Counted from the stretch's first letter, positions 52,131 to 62,307 are shown. The stretch is DNA of 64,000 bases from an uncultured Flavobacteriaceae bacterium (GCA_905381055.1 CAJPUR010000001.1:62001-126000), one strand, 5' to 3'. Program-made: numbers and translations. Notes: generated from the letters alone by a model not told the origin.

Positions 52131-54248
52131 TTAATCAATAAACCCTCTTGATCGCATTAATGCATCTGCATTTGCTTTCCTCCCCCGGAAAAGAATATAT
52201 GCCTTTTCTGGGTCAATTGAATTTTGAGGTGTGAATAAGTAATCCACAAGTTTTTTCGATAATTCTTTATCATAAAAACCTCCAGGCGAACTTGTAAACA
52301 CCTCTGTTGCATCAGCTGATAATACCTCAGCCCAAATGTATCCATAATATGCTGTTGCATATCCTTCGCCAGAGAATACATGAGCAAATTGAGTTGTTCT
52401 ATGTCTCATGACTAATTCATCTGGCATATTTAAAGATTTTAGAGTCTCAGATTCAAATTTTTCAATATCTATGGTTTCTGGATCTGCTTCATGAATTTTT
52501 AAATCAATTAATGCAGATGCAAGATATTCGGTAGTGGCAAAACCTTGATTAAATTTTGATGCATTTTTTAATTTTTGAACAAGTTCTATAGGTATGCTCT
52601 TTTGAGTTTTATGATGAATTAAAAACTTGTTAATCACCTCATCTGTTGAAAGCCATCTTTCAAGTAATTGGGATTGAAATTCTATGTAATCTCTTACTCC
52701 CCCGTTGAGAGTTGGATAAACTGATTTTGATGCAAAATAGTTTAGGGCATGTCCAAATTCATGAAATAATGTGGTTGCATCATCCCATGATACAAGAGAA
52801 GATTCACCTTTGGCAGGTTTAATAAAATTGGAATTATTTGAACCTAAAATACTTTTTTCTCCTTTAAATGAAGTAAAACTTCTATAAGTTGTAGCCCATG
52901 CACCAGATCTTTTACCCTCTCGAGCATAAGGATCTAGGTACCATAATCCTATCAATTTATTAGTATTTGTGTCTTCAACTTTCCAAACATTTACATCTTT
53001 ATGGAATACAGCAATTTCTTCGGGCTTAGTAGGTGTAAATTTATAATTAAAAACTTTTTCAGCTACATAGAACATTGCTTCTATAAGTTTATCTAATTGT
53101 AAGTATTGTTTTACCTCATCAGAGTCTAGATTGTATTTTTTTTGTCTTACTTTTTCAGCATAATATCTATAGTCCCAGGGTTTAATAGTAACATTATCGT
53201 TATTAGAGATTTTTTGCATATCAATCACTTCTTCTCTTACTCTTTCTATAGCATATGGCCAAATGTTTTCTAGAAGTTTCATGGCATTTTCAGGTTTTTT
53301 TGCCATTCTATCTTGTAATCTCCAAGATCCAAAGTTATCAAATCCTAGTAGATTAACTCTTTCTTTTCTGAGCTTTAGTATTTCTTTCAAAATAAGTTTA
53401 TTATCAAATTCATTATTATTGTTACCTCTAGAATAATAATTTGTCCATACAATTTTTCTTAACTCTCTATTTGATGAAAAAGTTAAGAAAGGATCCATAA
53501 ATGACCTTGTATTGGGTATAGCATAACTATCAGGCTTATCATCACTTATAGCTTTAGCTTTAATGGCTTTAATAAAATCTTCTGAGAGCCCAGAAAGCTG
53601 ATCTTTGTCAAGATAAGTTGTAAAGTTCTGTTCGTCACTTAATAAGTTATTTGAAAAGTCAGTGTAAAGTGTTGAAAGTTTTAAATTAATTTCAGCATAA
53701 CGTTTTTTTGCTTCTTTATCAAGGTCAGCGCCATTCATTTTGAAACTTTTATAAATTAATTCTACTAACCTTTGTTTTATCGAATCTAGTTGATTTATTT
53801 TCGATTGCTCATAAACGGATTTAATTTTTTTGAATAAAATTTCATTTTGTCTTATCTGAGTTGAATAATCTGTTATTATTGGAGCCAGTCTGCCTTCTAT
53901 TTCTCTGAATTCTTTACTTGATAAGTTATATTTTAGTATACCATAATAAGGGTAAATTCTATCTAATAACTCTCCGGAAGCTTCGTATGATTCAATTGTA
54001 TTTTTAAAAGTTGGTGGATTAGGGTTAGATGTAATTTTCTTGATATCATCAAGGTGAGATTTAATACCTGTAAGCATTGCCTCTTCAATATACTCGACTT
54101 TTAATAAATCAAAATTTGGAGTTCCATCATAATTACCTTTCCAGTCTTCTAGTAACGGATTATTATTATTATTCGTACAACTAAGAAGTAATGAAATAAT
54201 TAAAATTTGATAAATACTTTTTAAAAAAAAATTGAAATTGGTATGCAT
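52131..54248 (-). CDS. M3-family oligopeptidase (Dcp/OpdA type), lipoprotein
   Basis: Zinc peptidase of 705 residues with lipobox LLLSC near residue 23. The catalytic motif TLFHEFGHALNYFAS (about 496) and downstream YIEFQSQLLERWL with the third Glu ligand are intact. The C-terminus has SGEGYATAYYGYIWAEVLSAD and FRGRKANADALMRSRGF, typical of peptidyl-dipeptidase Dcp and oligopeptidase A. The lipid anchor places it in the periplasm, as in other Bacteroidota M3 enzymes. It stands alone between two plus-strand units. Confidence 0.92.
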   Translation of the reverse strand: MHTNFNFFLKSIYQILIISLLLSCTNNNNNPLLEDWKGNYDGTPNFDLLKVEYIEEAMLTGIKSHLDDIKKITSNPNPPTFKNTIESYEASGELLDRIYPYYGILKYNLSSKEFREIEGRLAPIITDYSTQIRQNEILFKKIKSVYEQSKINQLDSIKQRLVELIYKSFKMNGADLDKEAKKRYAEINLKLSTLYTDFSNNLLSDEQNFTTYLDKDQLSGLSEDFIKAIKAKAISDDKPDSYAIPNTRSFMDPFLTFSSNRELRKIVWTNYYSRGNNNNEFDNKLILKEILKLRKERVNLLGFDNFGSWRLQDRMAKKPENAMKLLENIWPYAIERVREEVIDMQKISNNDNVTIKPWDYRYYAEKVRQKKYNLDSDEVKQYLQLDKLIEAMFYVAEKVFNYKFTPTKPEEIAVFHKDVNVWKVEDTNTNKLIGLWYLDPYAREGKRSGAWATTYRSFTSFKGEKSILGSNNSNFIKPAKGESSLVSWDDATTLFHEFGHALNYFASKSVYPTLNGGVRDYIEFQSQLLERWLSTDEVINKFLIHHKTQKSIPIELVQKLKNASKFNQGFATTEYLASALIDLKIHEADPETIDIEKFESETLKSLNMPDELVMRHRTTQFAHVFSGEGYATAYYGYIWAEVLSADATEVFTSSPGGFYDKELSKKLVDYLFTPQNSIDPEKAYILFRGRKANADALMRSRGFID

Positions 54249-54326
54249 TATTTCTTTTTTCTCATTCTAAAATACATTAACTATTTATAGTTTCAAAAAA
54301 GTCTTATGATTAAATCAAGCAATAAT

Positions 54327-54334
54327 TAATTTTG
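54327..54334 (+). promoter_or_regulatory. Candidate -7 box for the hexuronate operon
   Basis: TAATTTTG matches TAnnTTTG and ends 44 bases before the uxuA start. The same box, with the same preceding T, is found ahead of alkB. No TTG lies at -33. Confidence 0.4.
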
Positions 54335-54378
54335 TAATTACTATTTTAGGGAAATAAAATAAATTAATTTATTTATCA

Positions 54379-55581
54379 ATGATTCCGAAAATGAAAAAAA
54401 CTTGGAGATGGTATGGCCCGGAGGACCCTATTCCACTTGACTACATCAAACAAACTGGAGCCGAGGGGATAGTTACGGCTCTTCACCATATACCCAATGG
54501 ACAAGTTTGGACAGTTGATCAAATAAACAAAAGGAAAAATGAAATTGAAAATAATGGGTTGAAGTGGAATGTTGTTGAATCATTACCTGTTCATGAAGAT
54601 ATAAAAACTATGGAAGGTAATTATTTAAAGCTTATAGAAAATTATAAGCAGAGCATGACAAATTTGTCATTATGTGGTATAAATACAATTTGCTATAATT
54701 TTATGCCAGTACTTGATTGGACAAGGACAAGTTTAAATTTAAAAAATAAGGATAATTCCTTCTCTTTAGAATATAATTTTGATGCAATAAGGGCATTTGA
54801 TCTGTATATTTTAAAACGTAAAGAGGCTTTTTTAGAATATTCTAAAAATCAAATTCAAAAAGCTAAAAAGTATTTCGATCAATTAAGTCAGTTACAGAGA
54901 TCTGAATTAACTGAAAATATACTTTCTGGACTTCCTGGAAGTGAAGAGACCTATTCAATTGATTTATTTAAGAAAAAAATAAAAAAATATAAAAATATAG
55001 ACTCTAATAAATTTAAAGATAATTTGATAAATTTTTTAAATTTAATTATTCCTCATGCAAAATCAAATGACATAATGATGTGTATTCATCCAGATGACCC
55101 ACCATTTTCTATATTCTCTCTTCCAAGAGTTGTAAGTAATGAAAGAGATCTTAATTGTATCTTCAAGGAAATCCCTGATATTAACAATGGATTAACTTTT
55201 TGTACTGGCTCTTTGGGAGTATCAAAAAAAAATGATCTCAATCTGATTTTTAACAAATTTGCAAAAAGAATTCATTTTATTCACTTACGGAATATTATAA
55301 GTGATTTTGATGGTAATTTTCGAGAATCAAACCATCTTGAGGGAGATGTTAATATGTTTGAAATTGTAAAAAAAATAATTAATGAGCAAATTTCTCGAGT
55401 AAGTCAAAATAAAAGTAATAAATGCATTCCTATGAGACCTGATCATGGAAACAAAATATTGGATGATATTGGTAAATTAAACATTAATCCTGGTTATTCG
55501 GCTATTGGAAGATTAAAAGCACTAGCTGAAATTAGGGGCCTAGAACTAGGAATTGTAAATTCAATTAAAAATGAAACTTAA
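54379..55581 (+). CDS. uxuA: Mannonate dehydratase
   Basis: Dehydrates D-mannonate to 2-keto-3-deoxygluconate; 400 residues, family length. It starts TWRWYGPEDPIPLDYIKQTG, then VTALHHIPNGQVWT, WNVVESLPVHEDIK and YNFMPVLDWTRT. Metal ligands appear in MCIHPDDPPF, FCTGSLG, FIHLRN and MRPDHG. The second in-frame Met (codon 5) is a possible start. It is the first gene of the hexuronate operon and overlaps uxaC by 11 bases. Confidence 0.95.
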   Translation: MIPKMKKTWRWYGPEDPIPLDYIKQTGAEGIVTALHHIPNGQVWTVDQINKRKNEIENNGLKWNVVESLPVHEDIKTMEGNYLKLIENYKQSMTNLSLCGINTICYNFMPVLDWTRTSLNLKNKDNSFSLEYNFDAIRAFDLYILKRKEAFLEYSKNQIQKAKKYFDQLSQLQRSELTENILSGLPGSEETYSIDLFKKKIKKYKNIDSNKFKDNLINFLNLIIPHAKSNDIMMCIHPDDPPFSIFSLPRVVSNERDLNCIFKEIPDINNGLTFCTGSLGVSKKNDLNLIFNKFAKRIHFIHLRNIISDFDGNFRESNHLEGDVNMFEIVKKIINEQISRVSQNKSNKCIPMRPDHGNKILDDIGKLNINPGYSAIGRLKALAEIRGLELGIVNSIKNET

Positions 55582-56971
55582 ATCAACTAACTCTTTCATA
55601 AATGAAGATTTTCTTCTTGAAAATAAATTTTCTAAAATCTTATATTTTGATTTTGCATCAAAGATGCCTATAATTGATTATCATAATCATCTATCCCCAA
55701 AAGCAATATACGAAAACAAAAAATTCTCAAATATAAATTCAGTTTGGCTTGATGGAGATCATTACAAGTGGCGTGTTATGAGATCTCTTGGTTTTGATGA
55801 ATCTTTTATAACTGGAGACGCATCAAATGAAACTAAGTTTAATAAATGGTCAGAAGCAGTTCCTTTATCCTCGAGAAATCCAATTTTTCATTGGACTCAT
55901 TTAGAGTTAAAAAGATATTTTAATATTGATAAGATACTTCAACCCTCATCAGCAAATGAAATATATTTAGAAACAAATAGAATTATTAAAAAAAAATCTC
56001 CTGTAGATTTGATTATTGAATCAAACGTGAAAATTCTTTGTACTACAGATGATCCTATTGATGATCTTAAAAACCATATTCAGTTTTCCAAAAATGAAAA
56101 TAAATTGAAAATGTTACCAACTTTTAGGCCTGATTTAATATTTAATATAACTTCTGATAAATTTTTGTCTTACATAAGTAGTCTTTCAAAAAAGACAAAT
56201 TTTAGTATTAATTCATACGAATCATTAATTTTTTCATTGTCAAAAAGAATAGATTTTTTTCATGATAATGGCTGCAGACTCTCTGATCATGGATTTGAAT
56301 ATATATATGCCCAAGATTATAAAAAAGAAAATATTGAAAAAATATTTATTAATAAACTTAGTGGCATAAGTCCAACTAGAAAAGAGGCTTTAATGTATAA
56401 GTCCTCAATTCTTTATGATCTCTGTTGTTTATATGCTAAAAAAGGTTGGACTCAGCAATTTCACTTAGGTGCTATAAGGAATAATAATTCCAATCTATTT
56501 AATACTATTGGTCCTGATGTAGGTTGTGACTCAATCGGTGATTTTTCTCAGGCACAAAAAATGTCAAGCTTTTTTAATAAGCTAAATTCTAATGGACTGC
56601 TAACAAATACAATCGTATATAATTTAAATCCCTCTATGAATGAGGTTTTTGCATCTATGATAGGAAATTTTTCTAGTTCAAATATTTCTATGCACCATGG
56701 GTCTGCATGGTGGTATTTGGATCAAAAAGATGGTATTGAAAAGCAAATAAATTCCCTTTCTAGTGTTGGAGTTATATCTAAATTTATTGGTATGGTAACA
56801 GATAGCAGAAGTTTTTTATCATTTCCAAGACATGAGTATTTTAGAAGAATTATTTCAAATATTTTTGGCAATGATATTAAAAAAGGATTAATTCCTAATG
56901 ATTTAGATTTTTATGGTAAAATTATCCAAGATATCTGTTTTAATAATGCTGAGAAGTCTTTAAAACTCTAG
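55571..56971 (+). CDS. uxaC: Glucuronate isomerase
   Basis: Amidohydrolase-fold isomerase of 466 residues that converts D-glucuronate to D-fructuronate (and galacturonate to tagaturonate). The metal site opens with IIDYHNHLSPKAIYE (HxH about 37-39), followed by the family texts SVWLDGDHYKWRVMRSLG, LCTTDDPIDDLKNH, WTQQFHLGAIRNNN, HHGSAWWYLDQ and TDSRSFLSFPRHEYFRRI. Overlap with uxuA shows translational linkage. The transporter gene begins 1 base after its stop. Confidence 0.95.
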   Translation: MKLKSTNSFINEDFLLENKFSKILYFDFASKMPIIDYHNHLSPKAIYENKKFSNINSVWLDGDHYKWRVMRSLGFDESFITGDASNETKFNKWSEAVPLSSRNPIFHWTHLELKRYFNIDKILQPSSANEIYLETNRIIKKKSPVDLIIESNVKILCTTDDPIDDLKNHIQFSKNENKLKMLPTFRPDLIFNITSDKFLSYISSLSKKTNFSINSYESLIFSLSKRIDFFHDNGCRLSDHGFEYIYAQDYKKENIEKIFINKLSGISPTRKEALMYKSSILYDLCCLYAKKGWTQQFHLGAIRNNNSNLFNTIGPDVGCDSIGDFSQAQKMSSFFNKLNSNGLLTNTIVYNLNPSMNEVFASMIGNFSSSNISMHHGSAWWYLDQKDGIEKQINSLSSVGVISKFIGMVTDSRSFLSFPRHEYFRRIISNIFGNDIKKGLIPNDLDFYGKIIQDICFNNAEKSLKL

Positions 56972-56972
56972 A

Positions 56973-57941
56973 ATGAGATTCATAATATTTTTTTTAATAT
57001 TTTTTATGACAATCAATTGTCAAAAAAACAATAAAACAAGAATAATAAGATTAGGTCATGGACTGAATACTAATCATTCTGTTCACAAAGCTTTTGTTTT
57101 CATGGACTCTATTTTAAATGAAAAATCAAACGGGAAAATGAAATTAAAAATTTATCCTAATGAGCAATTAGGAACTGAAAGACAATGTTTAGAACTTTTG
57201 CAAATTGGAAGTTTAGATATAACTAAAGTATCTAGTGGGGCACTTGAAAATTTTTCACCAATAACAAAAGTTTTAGGACTCCCTTTTTTATTTAGGGATT
57301 CACATCATTCTTATTCAGTATTGGATGGTCCTATTGGTAAAGAAATTTTATCAAGAACTGAAAAATACTGGCTTAAGGGTTTAGCTTTTTATGATGCTGG
57401 ATCAAGGAGTTTTTACACTAAGGATAATCCAATTCACAATCCAAGTGATCTTAACGGTTTAAAGATAAGAGTTATGGAGAGTAAGATCGCTTTTGATATG
57501 GTAAAGTCACTTGGTGGATCTCCAACTCCAATATCTTTTGGTGAGTTATATACTTCATTACAACAAGGTGTAGTAGATGGTGCAGAAAATAATTTACCAA
57601 GTTTTTACTTATCAAGGCATTATGAAGTTTGTAAATTTTACACAATGGATGAGCATACAATCTTACCTGATGTGCTTTTAATTAGCACTCATAGCTGGAA
57701 TACTTTTTCTCAATTGGAAAAAAAATGGTTTAATGAATCAGTTTCACTTTCTGTAACTGAACAAAGGAGATTATGGTCAGAATCTGAGAAAGAATCCTTA
57801 AAAGCTATAACTGACTTTGGGGTTAAGATTATAAAACCTAGCAAAGAATTATTTCAAAAAAAAACAAATCAAATTATTGAAGCATTTAAGGGAGATACTT
57901 TGGTTTACAGTTTAATCAAAAGGATTAGAAAAACAGACTAA
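56973..57941 (+). CDS. TRAP transporter substrate-binding protein (DctP)
   Basis: Periplasmic binding lipoprotein of 322 residues (FMTINC lipobox). Family landmarks are IIRLGHGLNTNHSVHKAF, YPNEQLGTERQCLELLQIGS, FLFRDSHHSYSVLDG, GLKIRVMES with R166, the arginine that holds the ligand carboxylate, and SLQQGVVDGAENNLPSFY. Its place in a glucuronate operon points to a hexuronate ligand. It delivers the ligand to the small and large permeases encoded next, with one shared base between the last two. Confidence 0.93.
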   Translation: MRFIIFFLIFFMTINCQKNNKTRIIRLGHGLNTNHSVHKAFVFMDSILNEKSNGKMKLKIYPNEQLGTERQCLELLQIGSLDITKVSSGALENFSPITKVLGLPFLFRDSHHSYSVLDGPIGKEILSRTEKYWLKGLAFYDAGSRSFYTKDNPIHNPSDLNGLKIRVMESKIAFDMVKSLGGSPTPISFGELYTSLQQGVVDGAENNLPSFYLSRHYEVCKFYTMDEHTILPDVLLISTHSWNTFSQLEKKWFNESVSLSVTEQRRLWSESEKESLKAITDFGVKIIKPSKELFQKKTNQIIEAFKGDTLVYSLIKRIRKTD

Positions 57942-58403
57942 ATGAAAATTAAAGAAAAAGTTGATCGTTTAATTGAATTTATCCTTATAAGCATCATGTC
58001 TATTATGGTCATTAATGTTACATGGCAAGTTTTTTCAAGATATATTTTAAATGCTCCAAGTCCGTATACTGAGGAGTTAACAAGATATCTTATGATTTGG
58101 ATCGGTTTACTTGGAGCAGCTTATGTTTCAGGTAAAAATGCTCATATTTCAATTGATTTATTTAAAGATAAGTTTTCTAAAAAAAAACAAAATAGAATTA
58201 ATCTTTTCTCGGATGTATTAATCATATTTTTTTCATTTTTTTGTTTTTTAATTGGTGGATCAAGGTTAGTATATATTACGCTAAAGCTAGGTCAATTATC
58301 GCCTGCTCTGCAAATTCCTCTAGCGTATGTTTATTTTATCTTACCATTAACAGGTCTTTTGATTGTTTTTTACAAAGTTTTAAATATTTTAAATAAAATT
58401 TAA
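57942..58403 (+). CDS. TRAP transporter small permease (DctQ)
   Basis: Four-helix membrane protein of 153 residues of the DctQ type. Its signature VTWQVFSRYILNAPSPYTEELTRYL, split here by INVTW before and MIWIGLLGAAY after, is near residues 26-58. It follows dctP with no gap and shares one base with the large permease gene. It forms the membrane complex with that permease for Na+-driven uptake. Confidence 0.9.
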   Translation: MKIKEKVDRLIEFILISIMSIMVINVTWQVFSRYILNAPSPYTEELTRYLMIWIGLLGAAYVSGKNAHISIDLFKDKFSKKKQNRINLFSDVLIIFFSFFCFLIGGSRLVYITLKLGQLSPALQIPLAYVYFILPLTGLLIVFYKVLNILNKI

Positions 58404-59698
58404 TGGAGTTCTTACCTGCTTTAATATTAATTTTCAGTTTTATTATATTATTATTTATATCTGTTCCTGTAGCTTGGTCGATAGCAATTTCGTCACTATT
58501 AACGATAATGTTTAGTATTCCATTACTACCGTCTTTTTCAACAATAGCTCAAAGAATTGCAACTGCATTTGATAGTTTTACTTTATTAGCAATTCCCTTT
58601 TTTATTTTATCTGGGCAAATAATGAGTTCAGGTGGGATTGCAAAAAAACTTATTTCCTTTGCTAAATCATTTATTGGATCTTTTCCTGGAGGGCTTGCTT
58701 TGATTAATATAATTTCCGCAATGTTAATGGGATCAATTGCTGGTTCTGCTCTAGCATCTGCCTCTGCAGTAGGAGGGATATTAGGTTCTGAAATGGAAAA
58801 AGAGGGCTATTCTAAGGAATTTAGTGCGGCTGTTAATATAACTTCAGCCACAACAGGTCTAATTATACCCCCAAGTAATATTTTAATAGTTTATTCTTTA
58901 GCTAGTGGTGGAGTATCTGTAACTGCTCTTTTTTTAGCTGGATATATCCCAGGAATACTTACTGGTTTATTCTTGTTAATCGTTGCCGTAATTTGGTCTA
59001 AAAAAAACAATTATAAAGTTGGGAAAAGAAATAGTTTATATCAAGTCTCAATAGAATTTTTAAGAGCTTTACCTAGCTTGATGTTACTTTTTATAGTAGT
59101 GGGAGGTATTATTATTGGAGTCTTTACACCTACAGAGGCATCTGCTATTGCAGTACTATACAGCCTTATATTGAGTTTTATATATAAAGAGATATCTATT
59201 GAAAGTTTACCGAAAGTTATTTTAAAATCAATAAAAACAACCTCTGTTGTAATGCTTTTGATAGGAGCATCAATGTGTATGTCGTGGGTTTTGTCATTTG
59301 AAAACATTCCACAAGACATAAGTTCTTTTTTAATTAATCTTAGTGATAATAAAATTATTATTCTGCTTTTGATAAATTTAACTTTACTTTTTGTTGGTAT
59401 TTTTATGGACATAACTCCAGCAGTTTTAATATTTACTCCAATTTTTTTACCAGTAGTCACCTCCTTAGGTATGGATCCAATTCATTTTGGAATTGTATTA
59501 GTATTAAACTTATGTATTGGATTGTGTACTCCACCAGTTGGCTCAGTTCTTTTTGTTGGAGTTGGAGTTGCTGGAACAACAATCACTAAAGTTATTAAAC
59601 CATTATTGCCCTTCTTTTTTATAATGATTATTTCATTATTATTAGTTACATTTTTTCCATCTATAAGTCTTTTTTTACCGAGTTTATTTGATTTATAA
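58403..59698 (+). CDS. TRAP transporter large permease (DctM)
   Basis: Twelve-helix-type transporter of 431 residues. DctM landmarks are FFILSGQIMSSGGIAKKLIS, GGLALINIISAMLMGSIAGS, the cytoplasmic EMEKEGYSKEFSAAVN, ATTGLIIPPSNILIVY, FTPTEASAIAVLY and LCIGLCTPPVGSVLFVG. It carries out the coupled uptake step. It ends 50 bases before the SDR gene, the largest gap in the hexuronate operon. Confidence 0.93.
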   Translation: MEFLPALILIFSFIILLFISVPVAWSIAISSLLTIMFSIPLLPSFSTIAQRIATAFDSFTLLAIPFFILSGQIMSSGGIAKKLISFAKSFIGSFPGGLALINIISAMLMGSIAGSALASASAVGGILGSEMEKEGYSKEFSAAVNITSATTGLIIPPSNILIVYSLASGGVSVTALFLAGYIPGILTGLFLLIVAVIWSKKNNYKVGKRNSLYQVSIEFLRALPSLMLLFIVVGGIIIGVFTPTEASAIAVLYSLILSFIYKEISIESLPKVILKSIKTTSVVMLLIGASMCMSWVLSFENIPQDISSFLINLSDNKIIILLLINLTLLFVGIFMDITPAVLIFTPIFLPVVTSLGMDPIHFGIVLVLNLCIGLCTPPVGSVLFVGVGVAGTTITKVIKPLLPFFFIMIISLLLVTFFPSISLFLPSLFDL

Positions 59699-59748
59699 AA
59701 AATGATTAATTTTAAAATGTTTATCAATTTAAAAAACCAACCTAATCT

Positions 59749-60564
59749 ATGAGACCAAAATTTGATTTAAACAACAAAGTTGCAGTTATAACTGGAGGTT
59801 CAGGTGTTTTAGGTAAAAGTGCCGCATTGAGTTTATCAAGTTCAGGAGTTAAAATTATAATTTTAAGTAGAGATTTAAGTAAAGCTAAAAATGTTGCTGA
59901 TGAAATTAATTTTAGTGGTGGCGATGCTATTGGCTTTTCTTGCGATATACTTTCAAAAAAATCATTAATTGAAGTTAGTAAAGAAATTATAAAAAAATAT
60001 AAAAAAATTGATATTTTACTGAATGCAGCTGGAGGTAATTTAAAAGGAGCCACAATTGGTGAGGACCAAAATATTTTTGATTTATCTATCACTGACTTTA
60101 CTAAAGTAAATGAACTTAATTTGCACGGTTCAGTTATTCCCTCTCTTGTTTTTGGTGAGATTATGTCAAAAAATAAATCAGGAGTTATAATTAATTATTC
60201 TTCTATGGCTGTTGATAGAGTTATAACAAGGGTTGTTGGTTACTCTGCCTCAAAATCTGCTATTGAAAATTTCACAAAATGGATGTCAGTTGAAATGGCA
60301 TTAAAATTTAAGGGGAAAGTTAGGGTAAATGCAATTGCTCCAGGGTTTTTTATTGGTAATCAAAACAGATCTTTATTGTTAAATAATGACGGTTCTTTGA
60401 CAAACCGAGGGAATGATATAATAAGAAATACTCCTATGAAGAGATTCGGAACCCCTGATGAGTTAAATGGTGCAATACATTTTTTGTGCAGTGACGATTC
60501 GAGTTTTATAACTGGAGTCGTTTTACCTATTGACGGAGGTTTTAGTTCATATAGTGGTGTTTAA
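59749..60564 (+). CDS. SDR-family fructuronate reductase (D-mannonate oxidoreductase)
   Basis: Short-chain dehydrogenase of 271 residues: cofactor motif TGGSGVLGKS near residue 14, LLNAAGGN near 88, catalytic INYSSMAV and YSASKS (Tyr/Lys about 163-167), and GVVLPIDGGF near the end. The N-terminus and ending match the SDR-type UxuB found in many operons with uxuA. It should reduce fructuronate to mannonate, the step between UxaC and UxuA that would otherwise be missing. The kinase gene follows by 14 bases. Confidence 0.82.
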   Translation: MRPKFDLNNKVAVITGGSGVLGKSAALSLSSSGVKIIILSRDLSKAKNVADEINFSGGDAIGFSCDILSKKSLIEVSKEIIKKYKKIDILLNAAGGNLKGATIGEDQNIFDLSITDFTKVNELNLHGSVIPSLVFGEIMSKNKSGVIINYSSMAVDRVITRVVGYSASKSAIENFTKWMSVEMALKFKGKVRVNAIAPGFFIGNQNRSLLLNNDGSLTNRGNDIIRNTPMKRFGTPDELNGAIHFLCSDDSSFITGVVLPIDGGFSSYSGV

Positions 60565-60578
60565 ATTAAAATAATTTA

Positions 60579-61619
60579 ATGAGAAAAGTAATAACTTTTG
60601 GTGAAATAATGTTAAGATTGAGTCCTCCTGGTAATTTAAGGTTTTCTCAAACTAATAATTTTGACGTTGTTTATGGAGGAGGTGAGTCTAATGTGGCAGT
60701 TTCGTTAGCTAATTTTGGTATTCCAGTTGATTTTGTTACTAGATTACCCGATAATGACATTGGTATGTGTGCTTTGATGGAAATGCGTAAAAGGAATGTT
60801 GGGGTCGATCAAATTATTTTTGGGGGTGATCGTTTGGGTATATATTTTCTTGAAACTGGTGCAGTAAGTAGGGCAAGCAAGGTAATATATGATAGAGAAA
60901 ACTCTTCAATTTCTCAGATCAAAAAAGGAATGATAGATTGGGAAAAAGTATTTAAGGGAGCAAATTGGTTTCATTGGACTGGAATAACTCCTGCTATTTC
61001 ACAAAATGCTGCTGATGTATGTCTTGAAGCTATAAAATTTGCTCAAAAAAAAGGATTAACTATATCAACTGACCTTAATTTTCGCTCTAAATTATGGAAT
61101 TATGGTGTTTCATCTAAAAAGATAATGACTGAACTAACATCATATTGTGATGTTATTTTAGGAAACGAAGAAGATGCTGAAAAACATTTTGGTATTAAAC
61201 CTCTAAAAATTAATATTAATAAAGATGTTTCTAAGGTAAATGCTGAGAGTTTTCATTCAGTATGTGAACAAATGATGGCTAAGTTCCCCAAAGCTAAAAA
61301 AGTTATTACAACACTAAGAGGTTCAATATCAGCTTCACATAATACATGGGCAGGCATAATGTATGATGGTAAAAAAATGTATAAAAGTCATGTTTATCAG
61401 ATTACAGATATTGTTGATAGAGTTGGAGGAGGTGACTCTTTTATGGGGGGATTGATATATGGGTTATTAAATTATAATGAAAATAATCAAAAAGCTTTAG
61501 ATTTTGCCGTTGCTGCATCCTGTTTAAAACATACTATTAAAGGTGATTCAAATTTAGTATCAATTGAAGAAGTTGAAAAATTAATGGATGGAGATTCTAG
61601 CGGAAGGGTTTCGAGATAA
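60579..61619 (+). CDS. kdgK: 2-keto-3-deoxygluconate kinase
   Basis: PfkB-family sugar kinase of 346 residues. N-terminal TFGEIMLRLSPPGNLRFSQT and VVYGGGESNVAVSLANFG match KDG kinases. The ATP site shows STDLNFRSKLW and the catalytic-base motif DRVGGGDSFMGG with D286. It makes KDPG from KDG, the product of UxuA, for cleavage by the aldolase gene 11 bases downstream. Confidence 0.9.
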   Translation: MRKVITFGEIMLRLSPPGNLRFSQTNNFDVVYGGGESNVAVSLANFGIPVDFVTRLPDNDIGMCALMEMRKRNVGVDQIIFGGDRLGIYFLETGAVSRASKVIYDRENSSISQIKKGMIDWEKVFKGANWFHWTGITPAISQNAADVCLEAIKFAQKKGLTISTDLNFRSKLWNYGVSSKKIMTELTSYCDVILGNEEDAEKHFGIKPLKININKDVSKVNAESFHSVCEQMMAKFPKAKKVITTLRGSISASHNTWAGIMYDGKKMYKSHVYQITDIVDRVGGGDSFMGGLIYGLLNYNENNQKALDFAVAASCLKHTIKGDSNLVSIEEVEKLMDGDSSGRVSR

Positions 61620-61630
61620 AAAATATAATT

Positions 61631-62305
61631 ATGTCAAAATATACAAGAATACAAGTTGCTTCAATAATTCACAAGACGGGGTTAATGCCTTTATTCTACA
61701 ACAGCGATATTAATATTGCTAAAAATGTTCTAAAGGCTTGTTATGATGGAGGTGCAAGAATCTTAGAGTTTACAAACCGAGGTGATTTTGCTTTTGAGAT
61801 ATTTAATGAATTAAAAAAGTATTCCTTGGATAAATTACCTGGGATGATTTTAGGTGTGGGTTCAGTTACCGATTCTAGCTCTGCTTCACATTATATTCAA
61901 ATGGGAGCTGATTTTATAGTTACTCCTGTATTAAGAGAAGATATTGCATTAATTTGTAATAGAAGAAAAATTTTATGGTCTGCAGGTTGTGGTTCTCTTT
62001 CTGAAATTTGTAAGGCAGAGGAGTTAGGTTGTGAAATCATAAAATTATTTCCCGGAGAAATATACGGTCCAAAATTTATAAAAGCTATTAAAGGGCCGCA
62101 ACCATGGACTTCAATTATGCCAACTGGTGGAGTTACAACTGAAGAAGAAAATTTAAAAGAGTGGTTTAATTCAGGTGCAATCTGTGTTGGAATTGGATCA
62201 AATCTTATTTCGAAAGATATAATTGAAAGTGAAAATTATGCTAAATTATCTAAAACTATAAATGAAACCCTGTTAATTATTAATAGAATCAAAAATAATT
62301 TTTAA
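61631..62305 (+). CDS. kdgA: KDPG aldolase
   Basis: Class I aldolase of 224 residues. The Glu in ARILEFTNRGD, DFIVTPVL, the Schiff-base lysine K138 in IKLFPGE, and IMPTGGVTTEEENL are the expected active-site segments. It splits KDPG to pyruvate and glyceraldehyde-3-phosphate, finishing the pathway. It is the last catabolic gene before the DUF1080 gene, whose start is 2 bases away. Confidence 0.92.
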   Translation: MSKYTRIQVASIIHKTGLMPLFYNSDINIAKNVLKACYDGGARILEFTNRGDFAFEIFNELKKYSLDKLPGMILGVGSVTDSSSASHYIQMGADFIVTPVLREDIALICNRRKILWSAGCGSLSEICKAEELGCEIIKLFPGEIYGPKFIKAIKGPQPWTSIMPTGGVTTEEENLKEWFNSGAICVGIGSNLISKDIIESENYAKLSKTINETLLIINRIKNNF

Positions 62306-62307
62306 AA

